The notes: generated by a model from the sequence alone, not told the origin. A DNA stretch of 64,000 bases from Motacilla alba alba (GCF_015832195.1 NC_052017.1:47941652-48005651), one strand, 5' to 3'; numbered from the stretch's first letter, positions 27,719-40,569 are shown. A program made the numbers and translations.

Positions 27719-27856
27719 TTAAAACAAACAAAAACCACAAACAAACAAAACAAAAACCCAAACAAATGAACAAACAACCAAACAAAAACCAAGGGAGAAA
27801 AAAACAAAGGTGAGAAATTAAAAAAAAAAACAAACAACAAACCCAACCAAAACAAC
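27719..27856. repeat. Long A/C-rich low-complexity tract
   Basis: About 140 bp composed almost wholly of A with regularly spaced C (CAAA, CAAAA and ACCC units). It is the largest of the A/C tracts in the window. It generates spurious K/N/Q-rich frames on + and F/V-rich frames on minus. Confidence 0.85.
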
Positions 27857-28243
27857 TCTTGACTTCTTACATTGATGAAAACAGAACCAGCATTGGAAGA
27901 ACAGTTTGCAAATCTGGTCAAAGGCTGGGAAATGAGATCCTTTCCAAAACAGAGTACCATCAGTCTGGTCGTAGCATGGAGAGAAGCACAAGAGAGACTA
28001 AAAAGCAGAAGAGATGCAGTCTTGGTATTACGAGTACAGAAAGGTAGCTCCATGGGAACAAATCCCTACCCCAGACATAACTCAAAATGTGGGGTGAAGA
28101 AAATGAGTTTGAAGACTGATGAGTGGAAAAGCAGCAAAAAAAGTTGATAAAAGAAAGAAGCATTTTCCCCTGTGGCAAATCTGTTTTTCATGCATCTGGC
28201 TTTACTTTATTCTACCATATTGAAGAGGGCATGCATGGCTAAC

Positions 28244-28261
28244 TTTTTTTTTTTTTTTTTT
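28244..28261. repeat. T18 homopolymer
   Basis: Eighteen consecutive T with no recognisable retroposon next to it. Confidence 0.9.
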
Positions 28262-31126
28262 GCATTCATCTGAGCAAATCTAACTAGTAAAGCTGCAGAG
28301 AAATTGAAAGGGAAATGCCTTAATTTCTTTTCACATTCTACAGAAAATATTAGACTATGCGTTTGGCAGACTGAAACTCCAGGGTTAGAAGAAAAAGGGT
28401 ATTTCCCTCCTGAAATGTCAGGAGATTCTCCAAAGGCCTGCAAGACCATAAAGTATTCAGATTGCATTAAAGTATAGTAGGGAGATGGGCTCCCAGCTGT
28501 CATTTGAATTTGAAATCTCCCATGTGATCATAAGGCTCTATTCAAATTTGCATATACATATTTACTTCACAAAGTCCAGAGATGCTCAGACTAACTTCCA
28601 AACCAGCTCTGCAGCACAAAAAATTCACGAGTGTGCTCCTCAACAGACAGGAATTCTTGTCATGATCTGCAGGAGCAGATCCAGGCACCACTAAACGATT
28701 AGTGCATTAAAAAGACAGAGAATACATTTAGAGAACACTGAAGAAAAACATGTCTGTTGAGAAGTAAGCTGGGATACTGCACCTGAAGAGTTATTCTCAG
28801 GTGAAAATACACATCTTGTGAGTTCCAGAACTTCTGAGTAAATTTGATTTGTTCAAACACACCGATTTTCCCCAAGTGCATCAGTAATAGTCTATTTTAA
28901 AAATTTCCGTGGTGACAACTGAGCTTTGACTACCCAATTAAAACTGGGACAATACATTTCTATAGATCTTTAAAAAGAGAGAAAGAAGTAGTCATTCTAC
29001 ACAAACCCCTATAGAGCAGTGCCCAGTATTAAAGAGTTTGCACACACATCACCCCATCCTTTCACGTGGATGTGGAAGCTTATGCAGGTGACCTTGACCA
29101 CAATGCCCTGCAGGCACCCTGAAAGGCAGTATCTCCCTGCATGACAGCATCTCCAGTTCCAGCCAATGCATGTTGACCAAGAGGGTGCCACACAGTAATG
29201 TCTACTCTGCAGCCCTCAGATAAGTCTTGTCCACTTGTTACCAAACAGGAGGTTTGAGAGCAGGCTGCCCTCTGATTCAAGCTATGCATGAAGAGATACT
29301 CATCCCCTCAAGTGCTCAACTTGGCTATCCCCTATTCCTACTGCCCTGGCAGTCAGTGCTTATCAGAACAGATAGGAGATGGCCATTCCTGCAAGTTAGG
29401 CAGGCAAAACCTATGAGCAGCAAACAGAGATGCATACAGCCTGAATCTAAGAGCGCTCCTGGGCCTCCGGGCACAACTGTTAACTAGTTACTATGTTCAC
29501 TAGAGAATACTGTTGATAGAATCTATGAACTTATTGATGATTTGTGTTATTTATTTGTGCTAATTTATGTTTTAATTTCTGTTGTTCTTAGAGAAGTAAT
29601 GCTGACTTGTTTTTTTTTTACATATGCCTTTACTAAATGTATCCTGGTGAGTCTTTTTTTTTTTTCTTAGCAGCGCAATATATTAAAGTATATGGGACTT
29701 GCAAAGAAAGTTGTTCACATAAACAGTAAGACCTTATTTTCCCTCAGGAACTTGAACAAGATCAATATTTCATCTATCATAACTATGAAAACAGCAGACC
29801 ACAGAAAGCATCAGAGAACAACACAAAGTGAGGGTGATGAGGAGTGAGAAAGCTCTCCCCATTGCCCTGAAACCCCCAGAGAAAGGAAAGCAAAGCTATT
29901 CTGAGAATGAGCAGAGCAGAGGAATCAGGTCTCCAAGGTACAAGAGATGCAGAGTGCAGAGGTCTCTGAGCTTGAGCACCATTGAAAGTGAATATTGTGC
30001 TCACATTAGACTCTGATGTTCCATAAAGTCTTTAAATACAAGATCTTGCTGAGACCTTCTGGACTGAGCAGTCAGTCTGTGCTGTGAAGAGCTCTTACAG
30101 CCAGAGATATGTTCTCTGTCCCTGCAGCAGAGAACATTCATGGGATCATGCTTCAGACATGTTTAAAATTTAGCTGCTTCATTTTTACCTCTTTAAGCAG
30201 CTGGTGATGTGCTTGAAATTCACCTGGGCATATTTTTTGGACATTTCATCAAAACAAGTGAAAATAATGATGTATGCAGAACATATTCTCTGATCTGCAA
30301 TGTCAGTGCAAACTGAAGAGATATGTGAAGTAGTCTGGGTCAGGCTGTTTCCAAAATCAAACCTTATTTCTGCTCAACACACTGAATTCCTTTCATAGCA
30401 TAAATGCTCCTACAGAAAGAAATTTGTTATATTTGTTGAAGGCTTTATTGCAAATGAGTGTGTACCAAAGTGTATATATGGGTGTTTCCTGGGAATAACC
30501 CACAGAACCATGATGCAGCAATAAGCCCAGGCTGAGCTTAACATCAGGAGCTATTTCTAGAAAATGTTTTCTCTTCATTTATGTATCTATGTTGTTTCTC
30601 CCTTTTTAAGAGAACTTTTGTGAGCACTTGAGTCTTGGGAGATAGCTGTCACTGGTAAGAAAAGTTTGTTTTATTTGTGGATGACAAGTCTTACATCTGC
30701 ACAAATCTTCTCTCTGTCCACCCTGTCATTTCATTTAATATTTCATTTATAAGTAAACAGAAGGTTAATACTTAAGAAATAAGAACACAACAACATAACA
30801 AGCAATTTGACGCAAATCCATCAGAAACATTTTCACAGAGGATGTTGCATAGACTTAGAAAAGAAGAAATAAAGAGCTAGCGGCCAGGGTTAAGCAACTA
30901 ATTCTCATTTCATTCCACCTTCAAATCCTCCTAGAGCAAGACCCAAGGTGGAACCCAAGCTGATTGCCTAAAGGGGAAGAAATTACTATCTCACATTTAT
31001 GACCTTCCTTTATTACCAGGTAGTTTGTCCAATATTAACTCTTTCCCATCTAAGACCACTGGAAACACCACACTCTCTGGGACTGAACGAGCTATTTGAA
31101 TCCTTTTTTCTGTAACATTCAGAGAC

Positions 31127-31155
31127 GGGGGGGGGGGGGGGGGGGGGGGGGGGGG
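31127..31155. repeat. G29 homopolymer
   Basis: Twenty-nine consecutive G, then CGG. Such a run is expected to form G-quadruplex structures and to be hard to sequence, so its exact length may be unreliable. On the minus strand it produces a proline run in a spurious 103-codon frame (31013-31324). Confidence 0.9.
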
Positions 31156-31655
31156 CGGTTGGAAGAAGAAGAATTTGCCACACTAAGGTTTGTATGTAAA
31201 ACATAAAGAAGAAAAAAGAAATGGTACAATTTTCAACTGTTATGAATCTATCTCCAAGAGACCAAGGAAGAGGAGAGGATACAGAATTCAGTAGCGCAGC
31301 CTTGAATTCTTCATCACACTCCATTAAAATTAGGACAAGGAAATAGCAGCTTCATAACAAAATCATGAGGCTATGGATATCTATTTTTTAGGGCCAGAAG
31401 GCACTTTTACTTTAATATATGTAGTCATGATCATTAAAGGATCAGTTTGTTGAGAATAAGGCAGAAATAGTTGATTTTTAATTCTATCAATGCCAACCAT
31501 CTAATTATTTCAAAGCAAAACTTTCACAAGTATCTGTCTTTGCAAGGCGTTTGAAGTGATTTTTAGGGAGGGGGGTAGGGAGAGGGAGAACAGGAAAGGA
31601 ACAGCCTAATGTTTCTAACCTTTCTGTAAGTATACAGTAGAAAGGGCTGTCAGGG

Positions 31656-31896
31656 TGAGTCACTGTGTGGGTGCTGGCAGAGCACTGCTGAGTGGAAGAG
31701 CAGTGGGGGCGGAGGGAGATTACGTGAACTCATTGATGACTGCTTACATAAAGAGGAATTACTACACAGCAAGCGCTCTCTCTGTGCTACTACTGCCTTT
31801 CTGGGAAGTCACACAAAGCCCAGCTTTTCTGCTCCTTAGGTTTGTCTGCAATTGTGATACACTGGGCAAACGTCAAACAGAGGTTTGGGTGAGTCA
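31656..31896. promoter_or_regulatory. Pair of AP-1-type TGAGTCA sites
   Basis: TGAGTCA occurs exactly at 31656-31662 and 31890-31896, both preceded by 'gg', with a TGCTGAG half-site (MARE-like) at 31686-31692. The first lies in a locally GC-rich patch (about 31640-31720) that includes a GGGGCGG box near 31707. Function is inferred from motifs only. Confidence 0.2.
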
Positions 31897-34800
31897 TAAA
31901 ATAAACTCTTGCATCTTGTACCCCCTTTTCTCAGTTTCCTATATCCTGTAATATGTCCCTCAGTAGAAATATTATAGCAAAATGTAGCAATTTTCCATAT
32001 TACAGCTATCTTTCTAGTGACAATTTTGAAATGCACTACCTTCCAGAGATAAAAAGCCTCTTGCCTCTTCTTTTAAACCTCCAGCACATTTTGGAAGTAT
32101 TTTCATTTTTGCAAACCTCTGTTCTCCATTAAGAATTCTATAATTCTTTTTTGTCCCTGCGGACTAAAAAATTTTGGGCAAAGTTTCACTAAAATAACAT
32201 ACACTGATTTGCTTGTTCCTTTCATCATCCTTCCTATTCAATCCCAGACAACTGTTTGGCAATTTGATTTGAATTCAGAAGTCACTATTTTTTATTTTTT
32301 TTTTTTTAAAGGTTAGCAAAAATTGGCATTACAGTACTCTCCTATGAGAGTGAAAAGATGTTCCTCAGTGTCTATTACAAAAAGCATGTCATTAACTCCC
32401 AAGACACAGGATTATTAGAACATTTCTTATTTTATGGACACAAAATACATTCTTATAATGTTCAGGGATAAGCAGGAACTGCTGGATTTATCTCTTTATA
32501 CTCCAAGCTCAAGGTAAAATATGGACCTAAATATATTAGCATAATTTCTGAACCCATGAAAGTCTCTTCATTCTTGCTGCACTTTCTTGGTGAAATTAGT
32601 CATTGTTATCAGCAGAAGAAAACCATACAATTAATTGGAAATTAAATATGCCACAAACTGTAGATGTTCAGACAAAAGAGATTCATAACTTTTAAACAAA
32701 GTAGCAAGTGTGGAAGCCACAGTTAGTTTTATAAATAGTGCTATCTAGTTCTATTCTTCTAGTTCTGACTACTCAGCTACTTCCTTGGAGTTTGCAGTTT
32801 CCTATGACAGAGGAAGGTCCTGAGCACTGTGCAAAAGGCTGGCCAGGACAGTCAGGTCAAATGAAATGACAGCTCCTTTCTTTGTGCAGGTAGAACTTAA
32901 TAAAACTGAAGCAGTTCCTGCAGAGAGATACCAAAAATTTTCTGGGTGAAAACCTTGATGAAAATCATTAGAAATTTTAGCTCAAGGAAAATTCTTGTTG
33001 AAGATCCAACAAATATTGAAACAAAGTTTCTAGAAAATTAGAACAGCATCTGCGTCAAGTCAATGAAAGACACAGGATAAATATAATTTTGAAATCTGTG
33101 GGATATGCAGAGCTTTTCTTGGTGCCAAAATCTCCAAGCTGCTCTGAATCTGCCACTTAGAGTCCCTGTCCAATTCTCCCCAAACTCCACCCACAAGGTC
33201 TTAAAATCCTCCATTTTTTTTCCTAATCTTTTCCATCTTTCTAGAAGCACCTTGAAACCCTTCTCAAGACAGTTTTTAGGAGTTGTACCAGAACATGCAG
33301 ACAAATGACTCACATCTACAGTGAAAGAACAGAGTACAAACTTGGGGAGAAAAAGCCCATGTTTCATATTAACAAGTTCTCCCATGCACATATCTGTCAA
33401 AGGCAATGAATAAGGCATGGAGGGCTGGGTCCTGAATTATATCATTATCATTGTTCAATAAAGATAATTTTAGTTAACAGATGCTTTTTTCCCAATTAAT
33501 TTGTGCCACCTCAATATAAATAGGTGGATTTCATATCTTCCTTATGTCACTATGTTTATAACTCTTTGAATGCCAGAAAGTAAGCCAGACAATTTTATTT
33601 CCATAACTGTTTTCAAATCTATCTACTGGCTCAAAATCTTTGTTATTTCTGTTTTACATATGAACAAGCTTAAACACTCAGAGTTTAAATGATCTGGCTC
33701 AAAATCACATAGAAAGTTGATGGCAGAGCCAGATTTTCTGATCCTTAGCTGACCAGATTTTTCCTCTTCTGAAAATAACACATTAATAATACAATGATCA
33801 TATTGATTAGCTAGTGCAATCAAAATGTAAATGTCTGCTGTTCCAGATGGCTGCCTCACTAATCTGATCAAACATGTCTCAAGAGAAAAAAATGTTTGCC
33901 AGTGCTCTCAATTCCATTACTTTAGTAACAGAAGTATAAAAATAAAAGCTTTTCTTCCCCTAGAAAAACATCATCACAGCCACATGTCATAGAAGACTAA
34001 GTTAGCAAGACCTTGCATCCTCACTGAGTAGTGTGGAAACGGAGGTCTGTGAACCTGGGTGTTTGCTGGTAGCTTCTAAGGGAAAGTCATTAATAAAACC
34101 TGGCATGTACCTGTTGCTCTGAGACTTGAATTGCCACTAGAAAACTGTTGAAGAGTCTGGAAAATAAAGAAAAAAATTTTCCCGAGAATTATTAAGTACA
34201 ACCCTCAGGAAAGAAAAGGCTTACCAAGCTTGTTTATAACGTGTCTGAAAGAGCAAAAAAACTAAAATTGTTGAAAAAAACCCAAAAACTTACAAAGGGC
34301 CTGATCCAATAAAAACACTACATGTAGAAGTTGGTGTCCATGATACCTTACTGCATAAAGTTGGTCTTCATGTCTATGAAGAAGACCTGATTTTCAGGCT
34401 GGACAAATTTAAGCAGCAGTACACTACTTTGCAGTCTAGACTGGACTGTGGGAGGGAACTGTCATTTCTTCATTGTAGTTCATCCTGATGAGGGAGGAGG
34501 ACTGGAAATGGAGTTGGCAGAAGAGAAAGCCCAGTACCATCTGTGAGCGGCCCGTATAATAACACCAGTTAGTGCTATAATTAGAAGCAGTGCAGGACAG
34601 AGATGAGTTTCAGAGGCCATAGAAAAGTTCAGTAGGATCTGCCTCATTGTTGACTTGTTCAGATGGGATCCTGTTCTGGAGTTACATATGCTACCCCCAG
34701 GATTTCCCCAAAAATTTATACCTCAGGACATCTTCCTCCTTTTTTTTCCTCTGGGCTTCTGGAACCTTCCTCCAATGTGCTTGGTCTGAGAAGGATGAGG

Positions 34801-35132
34801 GCTATTATACTCTACTCCAAAGGAGGGCAACATCTTTTTCTCCCTGCCCTGCCAGTATGGCAGTAGCAGCTTGGGCTGGGTCATTCTATGGAAGCATAAG
34901 ACTTGTTTAAAGGTAGCCCTGGTATGTTTACCTGGTGACTAAAACACTAGGTTGCAAACATGTCCTTAGAAGACAGGGATGAAATGAGCTGGTTTGATGA
35001 GGGTCCAGGCACTATACAGGTTAGAGAATAACATGGCAACCTGCCCAGGTCACTGTGCAGGAAGGGAGCAATAGATTTAGCTGGCCCATGGAGGTACTGA
35101 CTCTCCTGCCAGTGAGGTTTCTCACTTGCTAG

Positions 35133-35153
35133 AAAAAAAAAAAAAAAAAAAAA
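35133..35153. repeat. A21 homopolymer
   Basis: Twenty-one consecutive A following 'cttgctag'. It could be the tail of a + strand retroposed sequence, but nothing upstream is recognisable as one. Confidence 0.9.
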
Positions 35154-36599
35154 TCAGACTAAAGGGCTCTTCACTCTAACAAATCAAGTCAATTCCCTGA
35201 CACTCCGGCCAAACTACCCCTTTGGGCAAGCTGCCCACCCTAATTTGTCTGAGCTCTATGAAAACTGACCTATCTTTAATCCCATTTTTCACCTATGTTG
35301 CCAATTGAGTTTTTTAAAAAAACAAAACACAACCAAACCCAACCCCAAAAACCTCTTGGTCTCATACACCTAACAGTGCACGGAGAAATGGAAGGTAGAA
35401 AAAACATTCTGGGATAGAGAAGAAAAAGGTATATAACATGAATAAATGAAAGACAAAAGGAAGGATCATCCCATTAGAAAGCACCAAAACATTGCCAAAT
35501 ACCAAAGAAGTTATTTGATGAGAAAAAAATATGATTTTCAAAATACAAGGCCTTTTAAAATAAGTTCAGCATATTTTAACACCTTTAACAATATTTACCA
35601 ATTTAACTTGCTTAGGTGACTTAAGGAAAGAGGAGTTTAAATCACAGCTTAACAAGGTCACAGCATCAAACATAGTGCATAGGCTGACAGCCTGCTACAT
35701 TTTTCTAGTCATTATTGAACTAAGGAATATTTAATTTTAGCTACAGGATAGAAAAATTCTCTCATATGTTTCTTATTCCAACAAAGAGTTTAAAGATTCA
35801 CCTGAACATTTAACGTTTTTCCCATCATCTCTTATAGGTTTTTTTGTGTTTTTTTGGTAAAATATCATTATATCACTTAGCTGTGTGCTTTCATTTTTCA
35901 GTGTCCCCAGTCAGAAGAAAGTCTATACTTTTACCATGTGCTCTAAGAACATTCACATCATTACTCTCACAGCAAACCATACAATTCATTCTATTGGATG
36001 CTACTGTCAACATTAAACCATGTGATTAAATTATTTAAACCTCTCTTTCCAAGACCAGGGAAGGAGAATTACAGCTTAGTAAACAAATGATCCCTAAAAC
36101 AAAACCTAAAGAAGGAGAACAACCTGTTATCAATCACAGAATGACTATGAGCCAGCAATTAGATTTACTATGGTAAATGATAGCTATGTTCCTTTATGTA
36201 ACTGGAAAGGTATTTTCAGTTGAAAAAGAGAAAAATCATCCAGCATCCTGAGATATCTGGCATACCAAATGTATTCTGGGATATTAATATTCAAGAAAAG
36301 AAAACAAAAGGGAATTTTACACTGGAGCAGTGGCAGAGAAGGGCAATCAGAAATTCATAAAAATGACAAGTCTGTACTGCTAGAGGAGACTGCAAATGCT
36401 CAATTTCATCATGTGGAAACACAATGAAATATCACTGTTAGCTCTGTACATCTATGAAATTACTAGATAAAAGATAATAGATAGATTTACCATGCAGGTG
36501 CATAAATAGGTAGTAAATTGCATTTATGAAGACTAATTATCAGTCACTGACTTTCTGATTAGCGGGTTACATCAAGAGGATTCTGGTCTACTCTGGGCC

Positions 36600-37320
36600 T
36601 GAGGCTTGCCAGATTTAACTCAATGGTTTGGAAAGGATAAGCAAAAAGTGCTCATTTAATCTGCAAATTCAGCAAATGTAGTGCATAAGAGGAAGAAAAT
36701 TCAAGGCTATCTTGAAAATGGAAGGATTGGTCTGGGCTAAGAAAATTGTAATTCAGTAAGGGAAATAAAAAACTCTGCACATAGGTAGGGATAATAATCT
36801 GTTTAAGGACCATAGAGGGACTGAATGTCATTGATATTGCAGTAAAGAACTAAGATATCATTGTCAATCACAAGCTAAATGTAAGACTAAAATTTGTTTA
36901 AAAACTCCATATGGAAATTTAGTAAGAGTATTATCTGTGAAATGAAGCAGTTCTTTATCAGCAAGGCCTCAGCTGGCATACAGCTAATATAATTCAGGAA
37001 GGATACAGTTCAATTAAAGGGAGGCTGAAAGACACTACAGAGAATTTTTAGACACCTGGAAAAATATCCCATAAGAAACAGCAGAAGAATTCAGGTTATT
37101 TAGTTTACAGAGGAGACAATTTAGGAGAGATATGATAATAGCCCTTAATATTTGAAATGTAGCTCTACTCAGAAAAAGGATAAATATTTTCCCACATTCA
37201 TAAAAGATGGAAAAAGAAGTAAGGAATTTGAGAAAAAAAAAAGTATATTTAGCATTAATATTGAGAAAAAATATCTACCAATAGGATAAGGACACATCAT
37301 AACAAAAGGATTTTATGATT
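36600..37320 (+). mobile_element. Ancient CR1/L3-like LINE relic, ORF2 C-terminal part and 3' region
   Basis: A heavily decayed but collinear CR1/L3-type sequence. In order it shows the 'gtgctcatttaatctgcaaa' segment corresponding to the region just before the FADD box (about 36648), an 'attcagtaagg' block (about 36752) and 'aggtagggataataatctg' (about 36783), and 'caatcacaagctaaatgtaa' (about 36864), the usual D(H)KLNM stretch. It continues with 'aaggcctcagctgg' (about 36963), 'aattcaggaaggata' (about 36990), and 'ttagtttacagaggagacaa' then 'gagatatgataatagccctt' (about 37100-37145). Every frame has stops and indels. Divergence suggests an insertion predating bird diversification. Assignment to CR1 or L3 rests on remembered consensus text, so superfamily is firmer than family. 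Confidence 0.75.
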
Positions 37321-37324
37321 GCTG

Positions 37325-38844
37325 ATATTCTGTTGCTGGGCTGAGAATTTGAGAATTATTGATCAAGACTGATACATACAATATTGCCACATTCCAGTTC
37401 TTCCCTGTTACCCTCACCCTGTCGTCTCAGCAGACTGCAGCTTTGCACCCTACAGCATTGACCCATCACTGACCTAAGTCAGCCTTTATGAAGTAATGTG
37501 AAGTGAAATTCATGCCTGGGTTTGGCAAACAGTTGAATTAATTGTATTAATTCTACAAACTGATTACCAGCAAAGAAGAAAGATTTCCTGTGGATTCTTG
37601 AACACCATCCTTGTTATATATATTTGGCTTTCCCCTCATCTTCTGATGTCTGGGCCTCTGCCAGAGCACTGAATGGATGAAACAACCCTTCTTGAGAGCT
37701 CAGAGCCCAGGAGAATTGCTCCCCTAGGCTTTCTTGAGTGCTTGCTGCTGCCTCCATTTCTATGCCACTGATTCCCCAGGTGACAATCCTGCCACAGACA
37801 GCAGTACCAGCATGTGAGCTTAACTCCCTGGCACCATCAGCAACTCTTCTGGAAGCACTGGCAGGGTGCTGTGCAACAACATAGGAAACCCTTTTCCTAA
37901 AGAGTGTGGCTAGCTAGTACTCCAAAAGGCTCTCTGAAGTAACAGTGCCTGAGTGTGCTGACAGCTGTAATTAGCATTCTTTTTAAAATCTTCACTAGGG
38001 CTCTGGGGAAAAACTCTAATTCCTTCAGCAATAGGTGTTGTGGTGTTTCTCCAGCTCCCACTGTGATGGCTGGTCTAGAGGATCAGTGTCTTTTGATGTT
38101 TTTCTCTGGCAAAACAGTCCTGACATCAGAGACAGGAGAGTCCTCTCCTACAGAGATAAACCTTGCTATTAGAAGACATTTGAACAATCATTTTGCTTTT
38201 CCTCCAGAAAAGCAAATTTTTTTTCCAGAAACTCCCTTTCAATCTCTCTCATTTGCACATAAACCTTCATGAAAACACTCATGTGGTGGCATGCCTCACA
38301 GTCATCCAAACAATATTGATCTTCCTTAATCCTCTACACACCCATTTTCTGATGTGATTGTGCCAGCCACCATGGATCCAAGGCAGTAAATAGCAAGGGT
38401 CACACACAGCAAATTAGAAGCATTTTCTGGGTTCTTGCAATGAATATTCTAGTTCTTCAACATCTTTGGTTTCCACATGGAGCAATAAATCTCCAGCTGG
38501 GAAAAACAGTGCTAGTCTGTTGTCCTCAGAGGAACAGTAGAGATTTATATCAACTGAGGACCAACCAGAACTAATAGAAGAAGAAATAGAAACTACTTCT
38601 CCTAAGTTTGCACACTGAACACTAAATCTAGGCAGTTTAACAGTGGCCAGTTACAATGGTTACAGAGACTTCCTTCTCTACCAATCCAACTGTTGTCGAG
38701 TCTGGAGGGGCCATTTCCTGTAGGAGCCCATGCTGGGAGAGAGCTCAGGGGGAGGCAATGCCTCCCCAGCACAGAGGTTAGCACTGCTCCATGCCAGAAA
38801 AAAGTTAGGAACACAACAAAGGCATCCTCATCCTACAGGACCTA

Positions 38845-38898
<54 letters not shown>

Positions 38899-40560
38899 CC
38901 CCAGACACCAAAACAAACACTTTTGAAGCTCTGCTGACATGGATAGATGAAGTGCTGTCTTATAGCCCCTTTTGCATCCCCTATTCTTTGGCCACAAGTG
39001 CTGAAGATGGCATGGGATGCTCATTCTTTGGGATGCTCAATGACATTTCTTTTCCCAAAATTCAAAGAATTTGTACAGGCAATCCGTAACACACCGGAGG
39101 TGTAGGCACAAACTTTGTTTAGAATGCAGGTTACCTACCATGAAGCAGCTAAATGGTCTGCATGTCTCTGATTATCTGCAGATCATCAGAAAGGCTGATA
39201 CACTGTTAAAGTCTTTCCCTGTGACTTCAGGTCTCTGTTTATTTTGTCACATGGATTACAATTATTTGAAGAAGTATCTCATCTCCATCAAACCATATCA
39301 TCAAACCAAATGTTGCAAGTATCTCTTGCAACATTATGGTTTTGTGGCTAGTGGCATCCACCTTCCAGAGCAAACAAGATTACACTGACAAACACTCTAT
39401 TCAAATGCACTCTTTGTCACTGTTGGATCTACCTTGAACAGTATTTACAAACCAGATTGTCATGCCAATCACAGCTAAAAAATTTTTTCTCATTAATATG
39501 AACTTTCTACCCATCTGGGTGGACTGTTTTTTTTTGTCTGTAGGACAATACATCTTAGAGCAGCATGCCATTGCAAGCAGATATTTCAGCGGGTCACAGA
39601 TTTCCAGTACAACTCCCATGTTTGCAATCCCTGATAGCAGCCTGGGGAAACACTTGTATGGATAATATCTCAATGTTTTTGTCAGATAACTAAGTATTTC
39701 AAAATGAACTCATCAAAACATCCCTGCAAGGTTAATAACAGTGTAATTAAGCTAGTGAACTACATCAATCTCCTTAGCTGGTATGAATATGAACTTCACT
39801 TGACTGACATATCTTGTGCAAAAGAAATTGAAATAGGAAAACAGATGCACTGCCACAGGAGGTAGTTTTAGCTGCAGTGAATGAGAGCTAAACCTGTTGA
39901 CATAACTTCAGTAAGAATCTAAGACTTCTTATGTAATTTGTAAGCAGAGAAAACAATGTATTAGTGGAAAAGACACTGTAGCATGTCCAAAAGTACACAA
40001 AGCAAAGAGGCACACATGTCTATTTAGCTACAGATGTAAGATTAACAACTGATACTACAACTTTAACTCCACATAATACATAAAGAAGGCTTCTATAACA
40101 TTGTCTACTTCTTCAAGCTCCTGAGGAGATACAATTTTGCATCAGAAGCATCAATTAGAAGATCCATCCTCCAGCATATTATTCAATCCTTTAGCAGTAA
40201 AACAGTATAACAGTGGCCTTCCCCGTTTCTCTGATTCCTATAAAAAGAGAAAGTAACCACACCCACTTAAGAAAAGCCTTTTTTTTTTCTTGAAGTGAGA
40301 ATAGACAATAGATCACTGCTCTCCTAATCTTTTCCTTTGAATGAGTGCTGGGACCATTCTTCCCATTGTTCTCATCCCTGTACGCATGTCTCACCCAGAT
40401 GGATGTCAGGAAAATGTTGGGTGGATATGACTCCCTGGTGGGTGGTCTAACAAGGAGCAGTTTTGTGCAGCTGACAAAGAAATGGGTTTGTGGCTGAGGA
40501 ACCTAAGGCAGATGCTTAGTTAAAAGCCAGAAGAGCTGTTTGGGTTTGACACACCCTTGA
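37325..40560. other. AT-rich single-copy DNA, no gene seen
   Basis: No exon or RNA gene recognised. The main landmark is the T52 run at 38847-38898, which also creates poly-F and poly-K frames. Open frames of 105 codons (37955-38272 and 39071-39388) have no recognisable domain. Confidence 0.5.
38847..38898. repeat. T52 homopolymer
   Basis: Fifty-two uninterrupted T, followed by CCCC. The absence of any interruption implies either a young poly-A tail read from the minus strand or slippage expansion. No recognisable minus-strand retroposon body lies on its left side (the side expected if it were a minus-strand tail is to the right, 38899 onward, which also shows no known element). Confidence 0.92.
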
Positions 40561-40569
40561 AAAAATTTT

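Larger units (their letters stand above)
22480..31120. other. AT-rich single-copy DNA, no gene seen
   Basis: No exon or RNA gene recognised. The longest frame (145 codons, 27616-28053 minus) is an artefact of the CAAA low-complexity tract. A somewhat GC-richer patch lies at about 29050-29470 and is open for 86 codons (29227-29487), without any domain. A motif-rich patch lies at 26755-26875. Confidence 0.55.
31160..36590. other. AT-rich single-copy DNA, no gene seen
   Basis: No exon or RNA gene recognised. The longest frame is 126 codons on the minus strand (33038-33418) with no domain. It holds AP-1-like sites at 31656 and 31890, an A21 run at 35133-35153, and an A/C tract at 35318-35352. 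The stretch about 36310-36400 faintly resembles old CR1 text ('gcagagaagggcaatcagaa'), but I could not support it as a separate copy. Confidence 0.5.

Noticed and set aside
27616..28053. 145-codon minus-strand frame
   Set aside because: Much of it is the reverse translation of the CAAA low-complexity tract, giving Phe/Val/Leu-rich sequence that mimics a membrane protein.
31013..31324. 103-codon minus-strand frame with a proline run
   Set aside because: The prolines are the translation of the G29 run; the rest is not recognisable.
33038..33418. 126-codon minus-strand frame
   Set aside because: No recognisable domain, no promoter or splice support, and the length is within reach of chance for 64 kb in six frames.
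36310..36400. Possible separate old CR1 fragment
   Set aside because: Only about 25 bases resemble CR1 text and the rest does not follow in order.
38693..39089. Frames containing poly-Phe (+) or poly-Lys (minus)
   Set aside because: The homopolymer residues come from the T52 run; the flanks show no recognisable protein.
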